64,000 bases of DNA from Peribacillus deserti (GCF_002863585.1 NZ_PGUY01000001.1:1-64000), one strand, 5' to 3'; shown: positions 35,207 through 44,351, counted from the stretch's first letter. Numbers and translations are program-made. Notes: generated by a model not told the origin, from the sequence alone.

Positions 35207-36259
35207 TTATATAATGGAAGTATCTTTGTCCACGCCTTTCCCCAGTTCAGCAAGGTCCATTTCTGCCCTATCCAGTTTTGCCCTCTCATCTTCCTGGACG
35301 TTCAGCGTTTCTTTAAGCTGGAACAGAAGGGTTTCGTGAATGTTCTTTAATGATGTAACACTGAGAGGTACCTCATCAGAAACTCCACCCCTTTTTTGCG
35401 CATCTGACGACTGAAGCTGTCTTAGCATGTTTACCGCTGTAGAAATCTGGTTTTTCCACAGTGGGATTACTGTCATGATGGAGGATTGCACCTTCTCCGC
35501 CAGTACTTGATTGGAGTGCTGAATCATACGGATTTGTGCCGCACTCTGCAGGGAGAGCTCCCGGCTGATTTTTAAATCGTAAAGACGTTTATCCAGCAGC
35601 TCCGCAAATTGGTGAAAATCGCTGATTTCCTGCTTCTTAATTGGATGGTCCGCATTGCCTGCTGAAGACTGAAGATCAGGGATCGTTTTCTGCAGCAAAT
35701 CTTTCAGTTTGGTTTCACCGGCGGTAATATAGGCGTCCAAATGGTGAAAGTAAACCAGATTGCTCTCATACAGCTTTTCTAGATCCGTAAAATCCATTAA
35801 CAGAATCTCTTTGCTGCGATCAAGCTTAATGCTTAGCCGGTCAATGGCTGCGCCTGCTTTTTGAAAGCGGGACAACACCTCCTGAATGGGACGGGGCTTC
35901 CTGCCCAGCAGGCGGCCGAACACAGAAGGACGTGAAAGCTTCAGTTCCTCCGGATCCACCTCACTCAGTTTTTTCATCAGCTCAAGTATTATATCGCCTA
36001 TTTCCCCGACATCTTTCTTTTGAACATTTTTTAGCATCGCATTGGAAATCTGCACTAATTTTGACTGTACGGTAAGGCCGAATGAAAGGATGCTCTGGTG
36101 ATTCCGTATCTCAATCTGACTTTCGAGATCATCGGGATCAGCCTTTTGAATATAACCGAATTCGGATGGCATAGCTTTGCTATCCCGGGTCAGCCCTTCC
36201 GCAGGAAAAAGGAGCTTGTATCTGCCGTCCAAGTAATCACCCGCTTTCTCCTTCATCAA
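35207..36259 (-). CDS. TelA / YaaN family protein
   Basis: The 350-residue TelA (toxic anion resistance) family protein is largely alpha-helical, with the family core QSIMTVIPLWKNQISTAVNMLR (about 260-285) and a coiled-coil C-terminus. Members are linked to tellurite and to antimicrobial or envelope-stress resistance, but the mechanism is unknown. It overlaps xpaC by 4 bp, reproducing the xpaC-yaaN pair of B. subtilis at another chromosomal place. Confidence 0.87.
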   Translation of the reverse strand: MMKEKAGDYLDGRYKLLFPAEGLTRDSKAMPSEFGYIQKADPDDLESQIEIRNHQSILSFGLTVQSKLVQISNAMLKNVQKKDVGEIGDIILELMKKLSEVDPEELKLSRPSVFGRLLGRKPRPIQEVLSRFQKAGAAIDRLSIKLDRSKEILLMDFTDLEKLYESNLVYFHHLDAYITAGETKLKDLLQKTIPDLQSSAGNADHPIKKQEISDFHQFAELLDKRLYDLKISRELSLQSAAQIRMIQHSNQVLAEKVQSSIMTVIPLWKNQISTAVNMLRQLQSSDAQKRGGVSDEVPLSVTSLKNIHETLLFQLKETLNVQEDERAKLDRAEMDLAELGKGVDKDTSII

Positions 36260-36885
36260 GGTGTTTCATGAGCTGTTTTCATTGTCTGCTTGGCCACATC
36301 TAACTCGAATTGAAGCTGATTAACATCATTAGCAAGAATTTGATATAAATCTTTTTCAATCGATTCGCTAAGGACATCAATTGTCCGTCTTGTTTCAATA
36401 AGAGATTGCTCTATTTCAGCACTCTTTACAGGCTGTGCAGCTAAAAAGTTATATTTCTCTGTCAGTTCAACCGCAGAATCCAGATGTGAGAAATAGAATT
36501 CATTGGCAAGATAAAAACGTTTTGGTTCTTTTTTTGTAAGGCTGTAAATTTTTCTGGTTACCCGAATCAAGTCCATTCTTTGTTTAATAGAGGAGATATG
36601 ACGGTTCAGCACCAGAGCTTTATTCAAACGAAAAATTTTCCGTTTTGCTTCCTCAAGGTTTTTTTCAATATACTTATATTCTTTCCTGGTGAGTCCGTGT
36701 TTTCTTAGAAAGCGTATTTTCATTACAGCCGCGCTTAAGAAATAAACCGCAATTCCGAGGATAAGTGATATGGCAAAGGACAAAAGAAAGGTCTGTTCAA
36801 AAGCAAAAAAACTGAGTAGCAGCCCTGCGGCCCCAGTCGGAAGAGCAAGAAACAGTGCAGCGAATAAAGTGAAAATCCTGTTCAT
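36256..36885 (-). CDS. xpaC: XpaC family membrane protein
   Basis: The 209-residue protein has two membrane helices near residues 5-28 and 33-55 and a long charged helical domain (KHGLTRKEYKYIEKNLEEAKRK..). This is the XpaC family (5-bromo-4-chloroindolyl phosphate hydrolysis protein), whose actual function is unclear. It is the first gene of the xpaC-telA operon. The 327-bp stretch upstream of its start (36886-37212) has no gene; it holds an A/T-rich promoter region and the terminator of the next gene. Confidence 0.85.
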   Translation of the reverse strand: MNRIFTLFAALFLALPTGAAGLLLSFFAFEQTFLLSFAISLILGIAVYFLSAAVMKIRFLRKHGLTRKEYKYIEKNLEEAKRKIFRLNKALVLNRHISSIKQRMDLIRVTRKIYSLTKKEPKRFYLANEFYFSHLDSAVELTEKYNFLAAQPVKSAEIEQSLIETRRTIDVLSESIEKDLYQILANDVNQLQFELDVAKQTMKTAHETP

Positions 36886-37176
36886 ATAATCGACTCCTAT
36901 CGTAAGACTCTTTTCATATCATACGTTGCAATACGATAATGGTTTCATATCAGTACATATAAAACATAAGGAAAATCCTGTATATTCTTAAGATACACTA
37001 AATTAGCCTGCTTTTCTATAGACCCTGATATGTAAATATGCTAAGACTTGAGGCTTATTTTCTCGACAACATCATTTCTCAAACTTAATGGGTAGATTTG
37101 ATTCAGCCAGACGTCTGTCACTATATTTTTAAATCAATCGATGATTCTTATTGGTACTAAAGGGGGCTTTTCTTGC

Positions 37177-37206
37177 AAAAAAAAAGCATAACCTATGGAT
37201 ATGCTT
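37177..37206 (-). terminator. Intrinsic terminator after the 156-aa secreted protein gene
   Basis: On the minus strand AAGCATA and TATGCTT arms with a 9-base loop are followed by nine T. Confidence 0.8.
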
Positions 37207-37212
37207 TCTCAT

Positions 37213-37683
37213 TTAAGGAATGTATTGTTCAGAAATCTTAATAATCGTGCCATTCTTCACTTCAATATGAAAAGGGATATCACGGTAACGTGATTTTTTC
37301 ATCTCTTTCTTAAAGGTAGAAAGAGAGATTCTTTGTTTCTTAATATCATACGTTTTTTCTATCTGGTAAGTTACCATGGTAATCACTGCATTTTTCGCAA
37401 CCGGAAGAGTCCTGATCTTTGGATTCACGTTTCGGATATAATAGTCATCCACCGCATAGCATTTGCCTCTGTCCCAGTAGCAGGCCTTATCCTTGTAAGC
37501 TTCCTTATTCGCACGCTCTCCCCTGAACCATTGAATATAGTCCGCTTTCACATACACTCCCTTGCTGTTGGTTCCAACTGAATTAAAGTAAGTGGTTTGT
37601 TTATCGATAGAAGCTGCAGCTGAAGTAACGGCTGGAACGAGAAGACCTGCTAATAATAGGAATGCACTAAGCCATTTTTTCAA
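37213..37683 (-). CDS. Secreted protein of unknown function
   Basis: The 156-residue protein has a clean signal peptide (MKKWLSAFLLLAGLLVPAVTSA, cleavage near residue 22-25). The mature part is basic, with one close Cys pair (CYWDRGKC) that could form a disulfide, and a C-terminal KNGTIIKISEQYIP strand. AGGAGGAAATTTG gives the ribosome site. It is monocistronic and lies between xpaC and a zinc-finger gene. I do not recognise the family. Confidence 0.7.
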   Translation of the reverse strand: MKKWLSAFLLLAGLLVPAVTSAAASIDKQTTYFNSVGTNSKGVYVKADYIQWFRGERANKEAYKDKACYWDRGKCYAVDDYYIRNVNPKIRTLPVAKNAVITMVTYQIEKTYDIKKQRISLSTFKKEMKKSRYRDIPFHIEVKNGTIIKISEQYIP

Positions 37684-37995
37684 ATTTCCTCCTCCTAGTA
37701 TCTGACTAATATCAGTATATGATTCTAGTAAAAACAGTCATTCCTCTATTTTCTAATTACCCCAATTTTCCCAAAATACTCTTACCTATATGGACGTTTC
37801 GGAATGAATTAAGTTTCAAGAATCCCGAAATTTTGTTGGAAATTTTTTAATCCTTAGGCAGCATCCCTGCATAAACTTTTATATACATCTGTATTCAGCC
37901 GTGATGTTTCTTCTAAATTCGACATAAAATGTAGAAACAAATTATAAAATACGACCTTTTTTCACATAATAAGGAAAAAAGCAGAGGTGAATACT

Positions 37996-38211
37996 GTGGG
38001 CTTGTTTAGTAAATTCTCTGAATGGAACCATGCAAGACAGGAGAAGTTTTTATCTGAAATGGAAGCCTTAGGCTCTTGTCCTGACTGCCGGGGACGCGGC
38101 TTTAATTCTTATACTCCGAACGAATTTTATTATTCGAATGTATATGACTGCCCTGGGTGCAATGGCAGCGGCTTATATTCGGACTGGGCTGAATCCCAGG
38201 CAGAAATGTAG
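37996..38211 (+). CDS. Small DnaJ-type zinc-finger (CxxCxGxG) protein
   Basis: The protein has 71 residues from GTG 37996, with AGAGGTGA 5 bp upstream; an in-frame GTG at 37987 overlaps that site. It has two Cys pairs, CPDCRGRG and CPGCNGSG, like the DnaJ zinc-binding repeats, within an otherwise short protein (MGLFSKFSEWNHARQEKF..). Similar small proteins are common in Bacillaceae and of unknown role; some databases mislabel them as methionine aminopeptidase. The 37684-37995 gap shows only promoter-like A/T-rich sequence. Confidence 0.75.
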   Translation: MGLFSKFSEWNHARQEKFLSEMEALGSCPDCRGRGFNSYTPNEFYYSNVYDCPGCNGSGLYSDWAESQAEM

Positions 38212-38226
38212 CAAAGGCGTTATTCC

Positions 38227-38257
38227 AAGGCCCCTCCTTCTTTGCAGGAGGGGCTTT
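38227..38257 (+). terminator. Intrinsic terminator after the zinc-finger gene
   Basis: GCCCCTCCT and AGGAGGGGC arms with a 7-base loop, then TTTAAATGTTTTTC. Confidence 0.78.
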
Positions 38258-38344
38258 AAATGTTTTTCTTTTGCTTGATCATGAAATATATAAGAGAATA
38301 GTTACAGGCAGGAAAAGGTCTTTATAAAATGGAGGTTAGATTAC

Positions 38345-39208
38345 ATGATTGGATTTATCGGTCTCGGCATTATGGGAAGCCGAATGGCAAATAATCTACT
38401 GAAGAGTGGCTATGAGGTCATCCTGCATAATCGTTCTAAGGCTAAAGCAGATCATCTATTAAAGGAAGGCGCGATTTGGGCCGAATCCCCCCGGCAGGTC
38501 GCACAGCAGGCAGATATCATTTTTACCATGCTGGCTAATCCTCAGGTAGTGGAATCTGTTGCCCTTGGGAAAGATGGGTTTTTGGAGGAATTTCCTGCAG
38601 GCAGGCTGTGGGTGGATTGCAGCACAGTAGATCCATCCTTCACACGAAAAATGGGGGAGGAAGCATTGAGACGCGACATCCGTTTTCTAGATGCCCCCGT
38701 CGCTGGATCTAAAATCCCAGCTGAAAAGGGAGAACTAGTCTTCCTTGTCGGTGGTGATGAAAAAGACTTGGAAGAAGCAAGGCCAATGATGGAAGTAATG
38801 GGAAAAGCCATTCAGCATCAAGGGGAAAACGGGAAAGGCTCTTCTATGAAATTAGTGGTTAATCTTATGCTTGCCCAATCAATGGCAGCTTTTTCAGAAG
38901 CCATTACACTGGGACAATCTATGGGTCTGGAAAAAGAGACGGTCATGAATACCCTGCTTGGCGGTGTAACCGCAGCACCATTCCTAAACAGCAAGAGAGA
39001 CAAGCTCCTGCATGGTAACTATGAAGCGGAATTCCCGCTTGAACATCTGCAAAAAGACTTGCAGCTCGTGTCTCAGGCAGCCTACGAACATAACGTTTCC
39101 CTTCCCATCGCAAATGTCACAAAGGAAATTTACGGCTTAGCTAAACAATTTGGATACAGCAAAGAAGACTTTTCAGTGATCTATAAATTTTTATCTGCTA
39201 GAATGTAA
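38345..39208 (+). CDS. NAD(P)-dependent beta-hydroxyacid dehydrogenase family protein
   Basis: The 287-residue member of the 3-hydroxyisobutyrate dehydrogenase family has the Rossmann loop GFIGLGIMGSRMANNLL, substrate-binding DAPVAGSKIPAEKGEL and the catalytic Lys in GKGSSMKLVVNLM. Possible activities include hydroxyisobutyrate, tartronate semialdehyde or succinic semialdehyde reduction; the exact substrate is unknown. AATGGAGGTTAGATTAC precedes the ATG. It is convergent with katE. Confidence 0.88.
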   Translation: MIGFIGLGIMGSRMANNLLKSGYEVILHNRSKAKADHLLKEGAIWAESPRQVAQQADIIFTMLANPQVVESVALGKDGFLEEFPAGRLWVDCSTVDPSFTRKMGEEALRRDIRFLDAPVAGSKIPAEKGELVFLVGGDEKDLEEARPMMEVMGKAIQHQGENGKGSSMKLVVNLMLAQSMAAFSEAITLGQSMGLEKETVMNTLLGGVTAAPFLNSKRDKLLHGNYEAEFPLEHLQKDLQLVSQAAYEHNVSLPIANVTKEIYGLAKQFGYSKEDFSVIYKFLSARM

Positions 39209-39210
39209 CG

Positions 39211-39244
39211 AAAAAAACCAGAGAGCGTCAGCTCTCTGGTTCTT
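39211..39244 (-). terminator. Terminator between the dehydrogenase gene and katE
   Basis: AACCAGAGAGC and GCTCTCTGGTT are perfect 11-bp arms with a GTCA loop. The T-run is on the minus strand, immediately after the katE stop. It may also stop the plus-strand gene. Confidence 0.85.
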
Positions 39245-39246
39245 CG

Positions 39247-41280
39247 TTATACAAGCTTTCGGTCCCAATGGCGGTGGACCGCAATGGCTTCAGTGAAGTC
39301 TTCCGCAAACTGAGACATATTTTCTCCTGTAACTACTCCGGGATAATTGTCCAATTGATTCTCCTCTATCCAGGATATACCTTCATGAGTAGCCCCTAAA
39401 GGTTTATAATGAGAAAAGGCTTCATTAATAAAGTAAGCTGTCTGCTGTTTGGATTCGGCGCTTCCCGCACTGCCTCCGGCAGCATAAAGAGCGTCGAATA
39501 ACACAGAATCGGCTGTTAAAAATGTATGGACAGCTTCAAGCTCCGTATCATCCGCACCCTTTATACTTCCCAGATGACCGCTGATTACTTCCGTCTGAAT
39601 GCCAGCCGAGTTCAGTGCGTTAAGCACTGCTAAAACCTCGGATCCATTAAAGCCCTCGCCGATAATGACTCCGGCCTTTCGTGTGATTGGAGATTTCACA
39701 GTATTTAGCTGACTGAGCGCTGGTGATGACTTTGTTACCCGGGAACCTTCACCTGCTGGAGGCGCTGCGCCAATAGCCTCTGCAAAGCTAGATGCTAATT
39801 CAAGACTAACGTTTGCAAACATATCGACTACTTGCTGCTGAACAGATTTACTCTTTACCTTTCCTAGTTCAAAGCTGAATGCTTTAATAATATGTTGCTT
39901 CTCAGGCTCACTCATACTGTTCCAGAACATTGTGGCTTGAGAAAAGAAGTCCCTAAAGCTTTCACTTCGGCTTCGGATTTTACGGCCCTCTATCTTTTCT
40001 TGATAATGGACATAACCCCCCTCTGCTTCACTGGCTGGAGCGGGGGTATTATTTGCGAGAGAATTTTTGTGATAGCTGACCTGTCCCCGGTTTATCGTTT
40101 GGCGGCCGTATCCGTCACGCTGATTATTGTGAAATGGACATACCGGCCTGTTGATCGGAAGCTCATGGAAGTTTGGTCCTCCCAGACGGATGAGCTGAGT
40201 GTCCGTGTAGGAGAATAAACGGCCCTGCAATAGCGGGTCATTCGTAAAGTCAATTCCCGGTACAACCTGCCCTGCATGGAATGCTGCCTGCTCTGTTTCA
40301 GCAAATACGTTATCCACATTACGGTTTAACGTCATTTTTCCTATGATTTTTACTGGTATATCTTCCTCAGGCCATAGCTTTGTCGGATCTAGAATGTCGA
40401 AGTCAAACTTAAATTCATCCTCTTCGGCGAGAAGCTGGACCCCTAGTTCGTATTCAGGGAAATTTCCCATTTCAATTGATTCCCACAAATCCCTGCGGTG
40501 AAAATCGGGATCTTTCCCGGCAATTTTTTGAGCTTCATCCCATACAAGGGAATGCGTCCCTAGAAGCGGCTTCCAATGGAACTTCACAAATGTAGCTTTC
40601 CCCTGCTCATTTACGAAACGGAATGTGTGAACACCAAAACCTTCCATCATCCGGAAGCTCCTTGGGATCGCCCGATCGGACATCGCCCACATCACCATAT
40701 GGGCGGACTCCTGATTATTGGCTATAAAATCCCAAAAAGTGTCATGTGCCGATTGAGCCTGTGGAATTTCATTATGAGGCTCAGGCTTCAGCGCGTGTAC
40801 AAGATCAGGAAACTTGATTGCATCCTGGATAAAAAATACTGGTATATTATTTCCAACTAAATCATAGTTCCCTTCCTGTGTATAAAACTTCGTGGCAAAT
40901 CCTCGCGCATCCCTAACAGTCTCAGCCGATCCCCTTGAACCGGCTACCGTTGAGAACCGGACAAAAACAGGAGTCTTAACAGATGGATCCTGAAGGAAAT
41001 GTGCCTTAGTATATTCCTTCATGGATTCATAAACCTGAAACTCCCCATGTGCAGCAAAACCGCGTGCATGTACAATCCGTTCAGGGATTCTCTCATGATC
41101 AAAGTGGGTCATCTTTTCGCGGAAGTGAAAATCCTCCATGATAGTAGGGCCCCGTTCTCCAGCTTTTAAAGAAAACTCGTCCTCCGACACTTTTACCCCC
41201 TGGTTCGTTGTCAACGTTTTACCGTTATCATTCACCCTGAATGTATCCAACTGTTCATTTTTCCTATTTTCGTTAGCCAC
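39247..41280 (-). CDS. katE: Large-subunit (clade 2) monofunctional catalase
   Basis: The 677-residue catalase resembles E. coli HPII and B. subtilis KatE. The heme catalase core covers about 1-510, with distal His in RIVHARGFAAHG, Asn in GNNIPVFFIQD and proximal Tyr in RLFSYTDTQLIRLG. A C-terminal flavodoxin/DJ-1-like domain (about 530-677, GVIIGEGFNGSEVLAVL..) is typical of clade 2. It decomposes hydrogen peroxide. A well-matched SigB promoter lies 50-70 bp upstream, indicating a general-stress gene rather than the vegetative PerR-controlled KatA. Confidence 0.95.
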   Translation of the reverse strand: MANENRKNEQLDTFRVNDNGKTLTTNQGVKVSEDEFSLKAGERGPTIMEDFHFREKMTHFDHERIPERIVHARGFAAHGEFQVYESMKEYTKAHFLQDPSVKTPVFVRFSTVAGSRGSAETVRDARGFATKFYTQEGNYDLVGNNIPVFFIQDAIKFPDLVHALKPEPHNEIPQAQSAHDTFWDFIANNQESAHMVMWAMSDRAIPRSFRMMEGFGVHTFRFVNEQGKATFVKFHWKPLLGTHSLVWDEAQKIAGKDPDFHRRDLWESIEMGNFPEYELGVQLLAEEDEFKFDFDILDPTKLWPEEDIPVKIIGKMTLNRNVDNVFAETEQAAFHAGQVVPGIDFTNDPLLQGRLFSYTDTQLIRLGGPNFHELPINRPVCPFHNNQRDGYGRQTINRGQVSYHKNSLANNTPAPASEAEGGYVHYQEKIEGRKIRSRSESFRDFFSQATMFWNSMSEPEKQHIIKAFSFELGKVKSKSVQQQVVDMFANVSLELASSFAEAIGAAPPAGEGSRVTKSSPALSQLNTVKSPITRKAGVIIGEGFNGSEVLAVLNALNSAGIQTEVISGHLGSIKGADDTELEAVHTFLTADSVLFDALYAAGGSAGSAESKQQTAYFINEAFSHYKPLGATHEGISWIEENQLDNYPGVVTGENMSQFAEDFTEAIAVHRHWDRKLV

Positions 41281-41326
41281 TCTGTCATCCCCTCATACAA
41301 TTCTATGTAAAATCTATATATTGTTC

Positions 41327-41352
41327 GTACCCTTGAGGGAATGAAATCAAAC
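41327..41352 (-). promoter_or_regulatory. SigB promoter of katE
   Basis: The minus strand reads GTTTGA (41352-41347), a 14-bp spacer and GGGTAC (41332-41327), versus consensus GTTTAA-N12-14-GGGTAT; each hexamer has one mismatch. The distance to the katE start fits. Confidence 0.82.
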
Positions 41353-41681
41353 TGCTCTTTTTTTAACATTCAGACAAAAGAATCTATCAGCGGGTTATGC
41401 CATACAAAACAGAAGAATGGCACTAAGTATCAACATACAATGAAACGTTAAACCGGGTTGATAGTTTAAGAGAGTTAGGGTTCAGGCTCACCCAGGAACT
41501 AAAGTATCAACAACACATGACAAACAGAAAAGGCCGATTTGTTGAATGATTTTATAAAATTGTGCTTTTTTTACTTTTTTATGATTTTCCTTAAAAGAGA
41601 AAGTCGAAAGCGAGCTCGGCCGCCTCCAAGGAAAGGGGCTAAGCCACGTTTGAACGGATTTTAATCACCCGCTGGAAATTC

Positions 41682-42045
41682 ACGCTTATGTTTTGGAGTT
41701 TTACGCTTACGTTTTGGAGTTTTATGCTTATGTTTTGGAGTTTTATGCTTATGTTTTAGTGGTTTATGATTATGTGCGGCGGCCGTTTGCTTATTTGAAG
41801 GGGGATATGATTATTTCAAGGCAGTTATGCTTCTCTTCAGGCAGATATGCTTATCCTGGAGTTATGCTTATCCTGGGGTTATGCTTTTCATCTGGCAGTT
41901 ACGCTCCTCCTGAAGATGTTATGTTTTTCTTCAGACCTTGATCCTCTTCGTGATGTTATGCTTTACTTCCCACAAGTCATGCCTCTCTTTAAGCAGCCAT
42001 ATTTTTCTTCAGGCAGCGTTTGTTTATGTCAGGGCGATATTTTTA
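41682..42045 (+). repeat. Phased ATGCTTA array 2 (20-21 bp period)
   Basis: Cores (A[TC]GCTTA and variants) start at 41682, 41703, 41724, 41745, 41766, 41787, 41807, 41827, 41847, 41864, 41881, 41901, 41921, 41958, 41979, 41999, 42020 and 42039. Intervals are 21, later 20, with two of 17 and one skipped unit. The first four units share a longer 21-bp unit (GTTTTGGAGTTTTATGCTTAT-like); later ones diverge but keep phase. It fills the gap between the katE promoter and the 3' end of sirC; no gene is supported in 41353-42126. Confidence 0.85.
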
Positions 42046-42126
42046 TTATATCTAGTCAGCCCCTCCTTGAGCCTCCGGACATGATTGCTAGAAAAGGACC
42101 TCATACATGAGGCCCGGCAGTAATGA

Positions 42127-42744
42127 TTATGGATCTGCTCTATAAAGCTCTAGCTGTTTTAACTTAGTAATTTGAGCCTGAGTATCTGTTCTATATCGAT
42201 CCTCCAGCAGTTCCCATAATTGCTCTTGCTTTTCATCAAAGGATATAGGAAGGTCCTTTATTAAGGTACGGCAGGATGCCAAAAAAGCGGTGTACGGTTC
42301 CCATGATGCATCAAACTGCTCATCCAGTTCTCTTTTCAGTTTCCGGGTGAGCTTTGGACTGGAACCGTTTGAAGTAACGGCCACCTGCAGATGTCCCCGT
42401 CTGACAGTAGCCGGGAAGGTAACGTTCCCTAGTCCTGATTCATCCACTACACAAACCAGCTGATTAGGGGGGAGAGAGCTCGCTAGGGCCGCATTTGCAC
42501 TGCGGTCATTTGTTGCCAGTATAACAAGCATAGCCTGCTCAAAGTCAGCAGGATCCGCTTTACGCTGGATCAGTGTATAGCCATTTTCGAGTGATAGTTC
42601 CAGCACTTCTTCTGAAAACTCGGGTGCAATAAATGTGATGTCAGGCTTTTCGTGCTGAATGACACTTGCTTTTCTTGCAGCAATGCGTCCGCCTCCCGCA
42701 ATGACAACTTTTTTTCCAGACAAATCAATGATCAGCGGCTGCAT
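42127..42744 (-). CDS. sirC: Precorrin-2 dehydrogenase / sirohydrochlorin-forming protein (YlnF-like)
   Basis: The 205-residue protein has an N-terminal NAD-binding domain (KVVIAGGGRIAARKA), a central SNGSSPKLTRKLKREL segment and a helical C-terminus, as in the N-terminal half of CysG. It oxidises precorrin-2 to sirohydrochlorin for siroheme, the sulfite reductase cofactor. It is the last gene of the cys operon and overlaps sirB by 13 bp. No terminator is evident directly after it; the ATGCTTA array follows at 42045 downwards. Confidence 0.9.
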   Translation of the reverse strand: MQPLIIDLSGKKVVIAGGGRIAARKASVIQHEKPDITFIAPEFSEEVLELSLENGYTLIQRKADPADFEQAMLVILATNDRSANAALASSLPPNQLVCVVDESGLGNVTFPATVRRGHLQVAVTSNGSSPKLTRKLKRELDEQFDASWEPYTAFLASCRTLIKDLPISFDEKQEQLWELLEDRYRTDTQAQITKLKQLELYRADP

Positions 42745-43481
42745 ATAATGCTCCCCCCTTGTGGAACAGTACGATCAACCACAATATCCAGAATGGCTTG
42801 ATGCCGGCTAAGCTGGCCTGTGTGATGAATATCCTGGCCCTTCCTCTGCCTCTTTCTTACTTCTGTATTTATTTCACTTAAAAGCAGACCCGAGAACAGC
42901 AGGTATGGGACCACGATAACCCTTCCATGGTGTTCTATGCTTATTCTCTCTATTCCATCCCGAAATGAAGGCTCTGCCGCTGCCAAGTAGCACACCCGGG
43001 TTTCTTTTACTCCGAGCCTGTCCTGCACTCCGCTAGCAATCCTTTCAAAGCTTTGATGAATAGCCGGGTCGCTGCTTCCTCTGCCGACAATCAGGATAGA
43101 ATCCGTCGGGGAAACACTGACAGCTGAAGCTAGGACCAGTTCGCAAATACCGTCCAGTATACGATCCTGAACTCCAAAAGGGTCTGTCATCTTAACGGGG
43201 ACATCAGGATACTTTTCGATAAGGGGAGCCAAGGCTTCCGGTATATCACTCTTAATATGGCCGGCAGCCAAAAGGAAAAGCGGTACAACAGTTATATGTT
43301 CTGCACCTCTTTTAATACAGCGTTCAAAGCCTTCCGCTATAAAAGGAGGTGTCAATTCCAAGAAACACATCTCTTGAATAGGAGCAGCTGCCTGTTCCAT
43401 GACTTTCAGTATAAACTGCTTTGCCTCTGCAGCCCCTTGGGGTGACCGCGTACCATGGCCTACATAAAGAATTGCTCTCAA
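42732..43481 (-). CDS. sirB: Sirohydrochlorin ferrochelatase (CbiX/SirB, YlnE-like)
   Basis: The protein has 249 residues from TTG 43481, which has AAAGGAGGAGC upstream; the open frame extends further but overlaps sumT. It has two CbiX domains, the first starting AILYVGHGTRSPQGAAEA with the metal-chelating His, and a second half with a matching fold (ILIVGRGSSDPA). It inserts Fe2+ into sirohydrochlorin to form siroheme. It sits between sumT and sirC in the expected pathway order. Confidence 0.92.
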   Translation of the reverse strand: MRAILYVGHGTRSPQGAAEAKQFILKVMEQAAAPIQEMCFLELTPPFIAEGFERCIKRGAEHITVVPLFLLAAGHIKSDIPEALAPLIEKYPDVPVKMTDPFGVQDRILDGICELVLASAVSVSPTDSILIVGRGSSDPAIHQSFERIASGVQDRLGVKETRVCYLAAAEPSFRDGIERISIEHHGRVIVVPYLLFSGLLLSEINTEVRKRQRKGQDIHHTGQLSRHQAILDIVVDRTVPQGGSIICSR

Positions 43482-43500
43482 GGACTGGCTCCTCCTTTCA

Positions 43501-44277
43501 TTACCCGTGAATAACCGGCAGATGTGGTACGATTTCTTCATCAAACCAGTGCAATTTATCATGGAGGCGGACAACCTCACCAATGACCATCATACTTGGA
43601 TTTGTTATGTTCGCCTCTTTAATTTTCGATTCAATAGTTTCAAGAGTACCTGCAACCACCCGCTGGCTGCCAAGTGTTCCCCAGTGGACCATGGCGATTG
43701 GTGTTTGTGCCGGTTTCCCATTTAGAAGCAGATTTTGAATAATGTTAGGCAGATGGGAAACTCCCATGTATACACATATGGTATCAACAGCATGAGCTAA
43801 GTGAGCCCATTGGTGTTCCGCTTCCTCATCACCTGCTTGATGCCCGGTTACAAACGCAAAGCTTTTGCTTAGCGTCCTGTGAGTAACTGGAATGCCGGCA
43901 TAAGCCGGTGCAGCAATACCTGCTGTAATTCCAGGAATAATTTCAAAATCTACATCATTATTCCTGCATTCCTCCGCTTCCTCGCCTCCGCGCCCAAACA
44001 CGAAAGGATCTCCACCTTTTAGGCGCACAACATTAAAACCTTTTTTGGCATATTTAACAAGAAAAGAATTGATCGTCTCCTGCTTCATCGTATGATAATG
44101 TGGGAGCTTTCCGCAATAAATCAGCTGGGCTTCTTTTTTCGCATGCTTAAGCAGATCAGGATTAACCAGGCGGTCATACAGGATCACATCAGCCTCCTGT
44201 AGACAGCGAAGCCCTTTTACGGTAATTAATTCCGGGTCCCCTGGTCCTGCACCCACTAAATAGACTTTACCAGCCAT
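43501..44277 (-). CDS. sumT: Uroporphyrinogen-III C-methyltransferase (SUMT, YlnD-like)
   Basis: The 258-residue SAM-dependent methyltransferase has signatures GAGPGDPELITVKG, LKGGDPFVFGRGGEE and a C-terminal MMVIGEVVRL. It methylates uroporphyrinogen III twice to give precorrin-2, the entry to siroheme. It is the first of three overlapping siroheme genes. A 197-bp spacer with a perfect 12-bp inverted repeat separates it from cysC, so expression of the siroheme part may be set separately. Confidence 0.93.
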   Translation of the reverse strand: MAGKVYLVGAGPGDPELITVKGLRCLQEADVILYDRLVNPDLLKHAKKEAQLIYCGKLPHYHTMKQETINSFLVKYAKKGFNVVRLKGGDPFVFGRGGEEAEECRNNDVDFEIIPGITAGIAAPAYAGIPVTHRTLSKSFAFVTGHQAGDEEAEHQWAHLAHAVDTICVYMGVSHLPNIIQNLLLNGKPAQTPIAMVHWGTLGSQRVVAGTLETIESKIKEANITNPSMMVIGEVVRLHDKLHWFDEEIVPHLPVIHG

Positions 44278-44307
44278 CGAGATTAGCCACCCTTTCTAGT
44301 ATGCATC

Positions 44308-44351
44308 AAGGGATATCACAGCCTCTTAACAAAGAAGCGGTGATATCCCTT
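44308..44351 (-). other. Long hairpin in the cysC-sumT spacer
   Basis: AAGGGATATCAC (44308-44319) and GTGATATCCCTT (44340-44351) form a perfect 12-bp inverted repeat with a 20-base loop. No T-run follows on the minus strand, so it is more likely an RNA-processing or stabilising stem, or an operator, than a terminator. Confidence 0.5.

Noticed and set aside
41682-42045. CRISPR array
   Set aside because: The repeated word is only 7-10 bp, is degenerate, and spacers are ~13 bp. CRISPR repeats are 23-40 bp with 28-40 bp spacers, and no cas genes are present.
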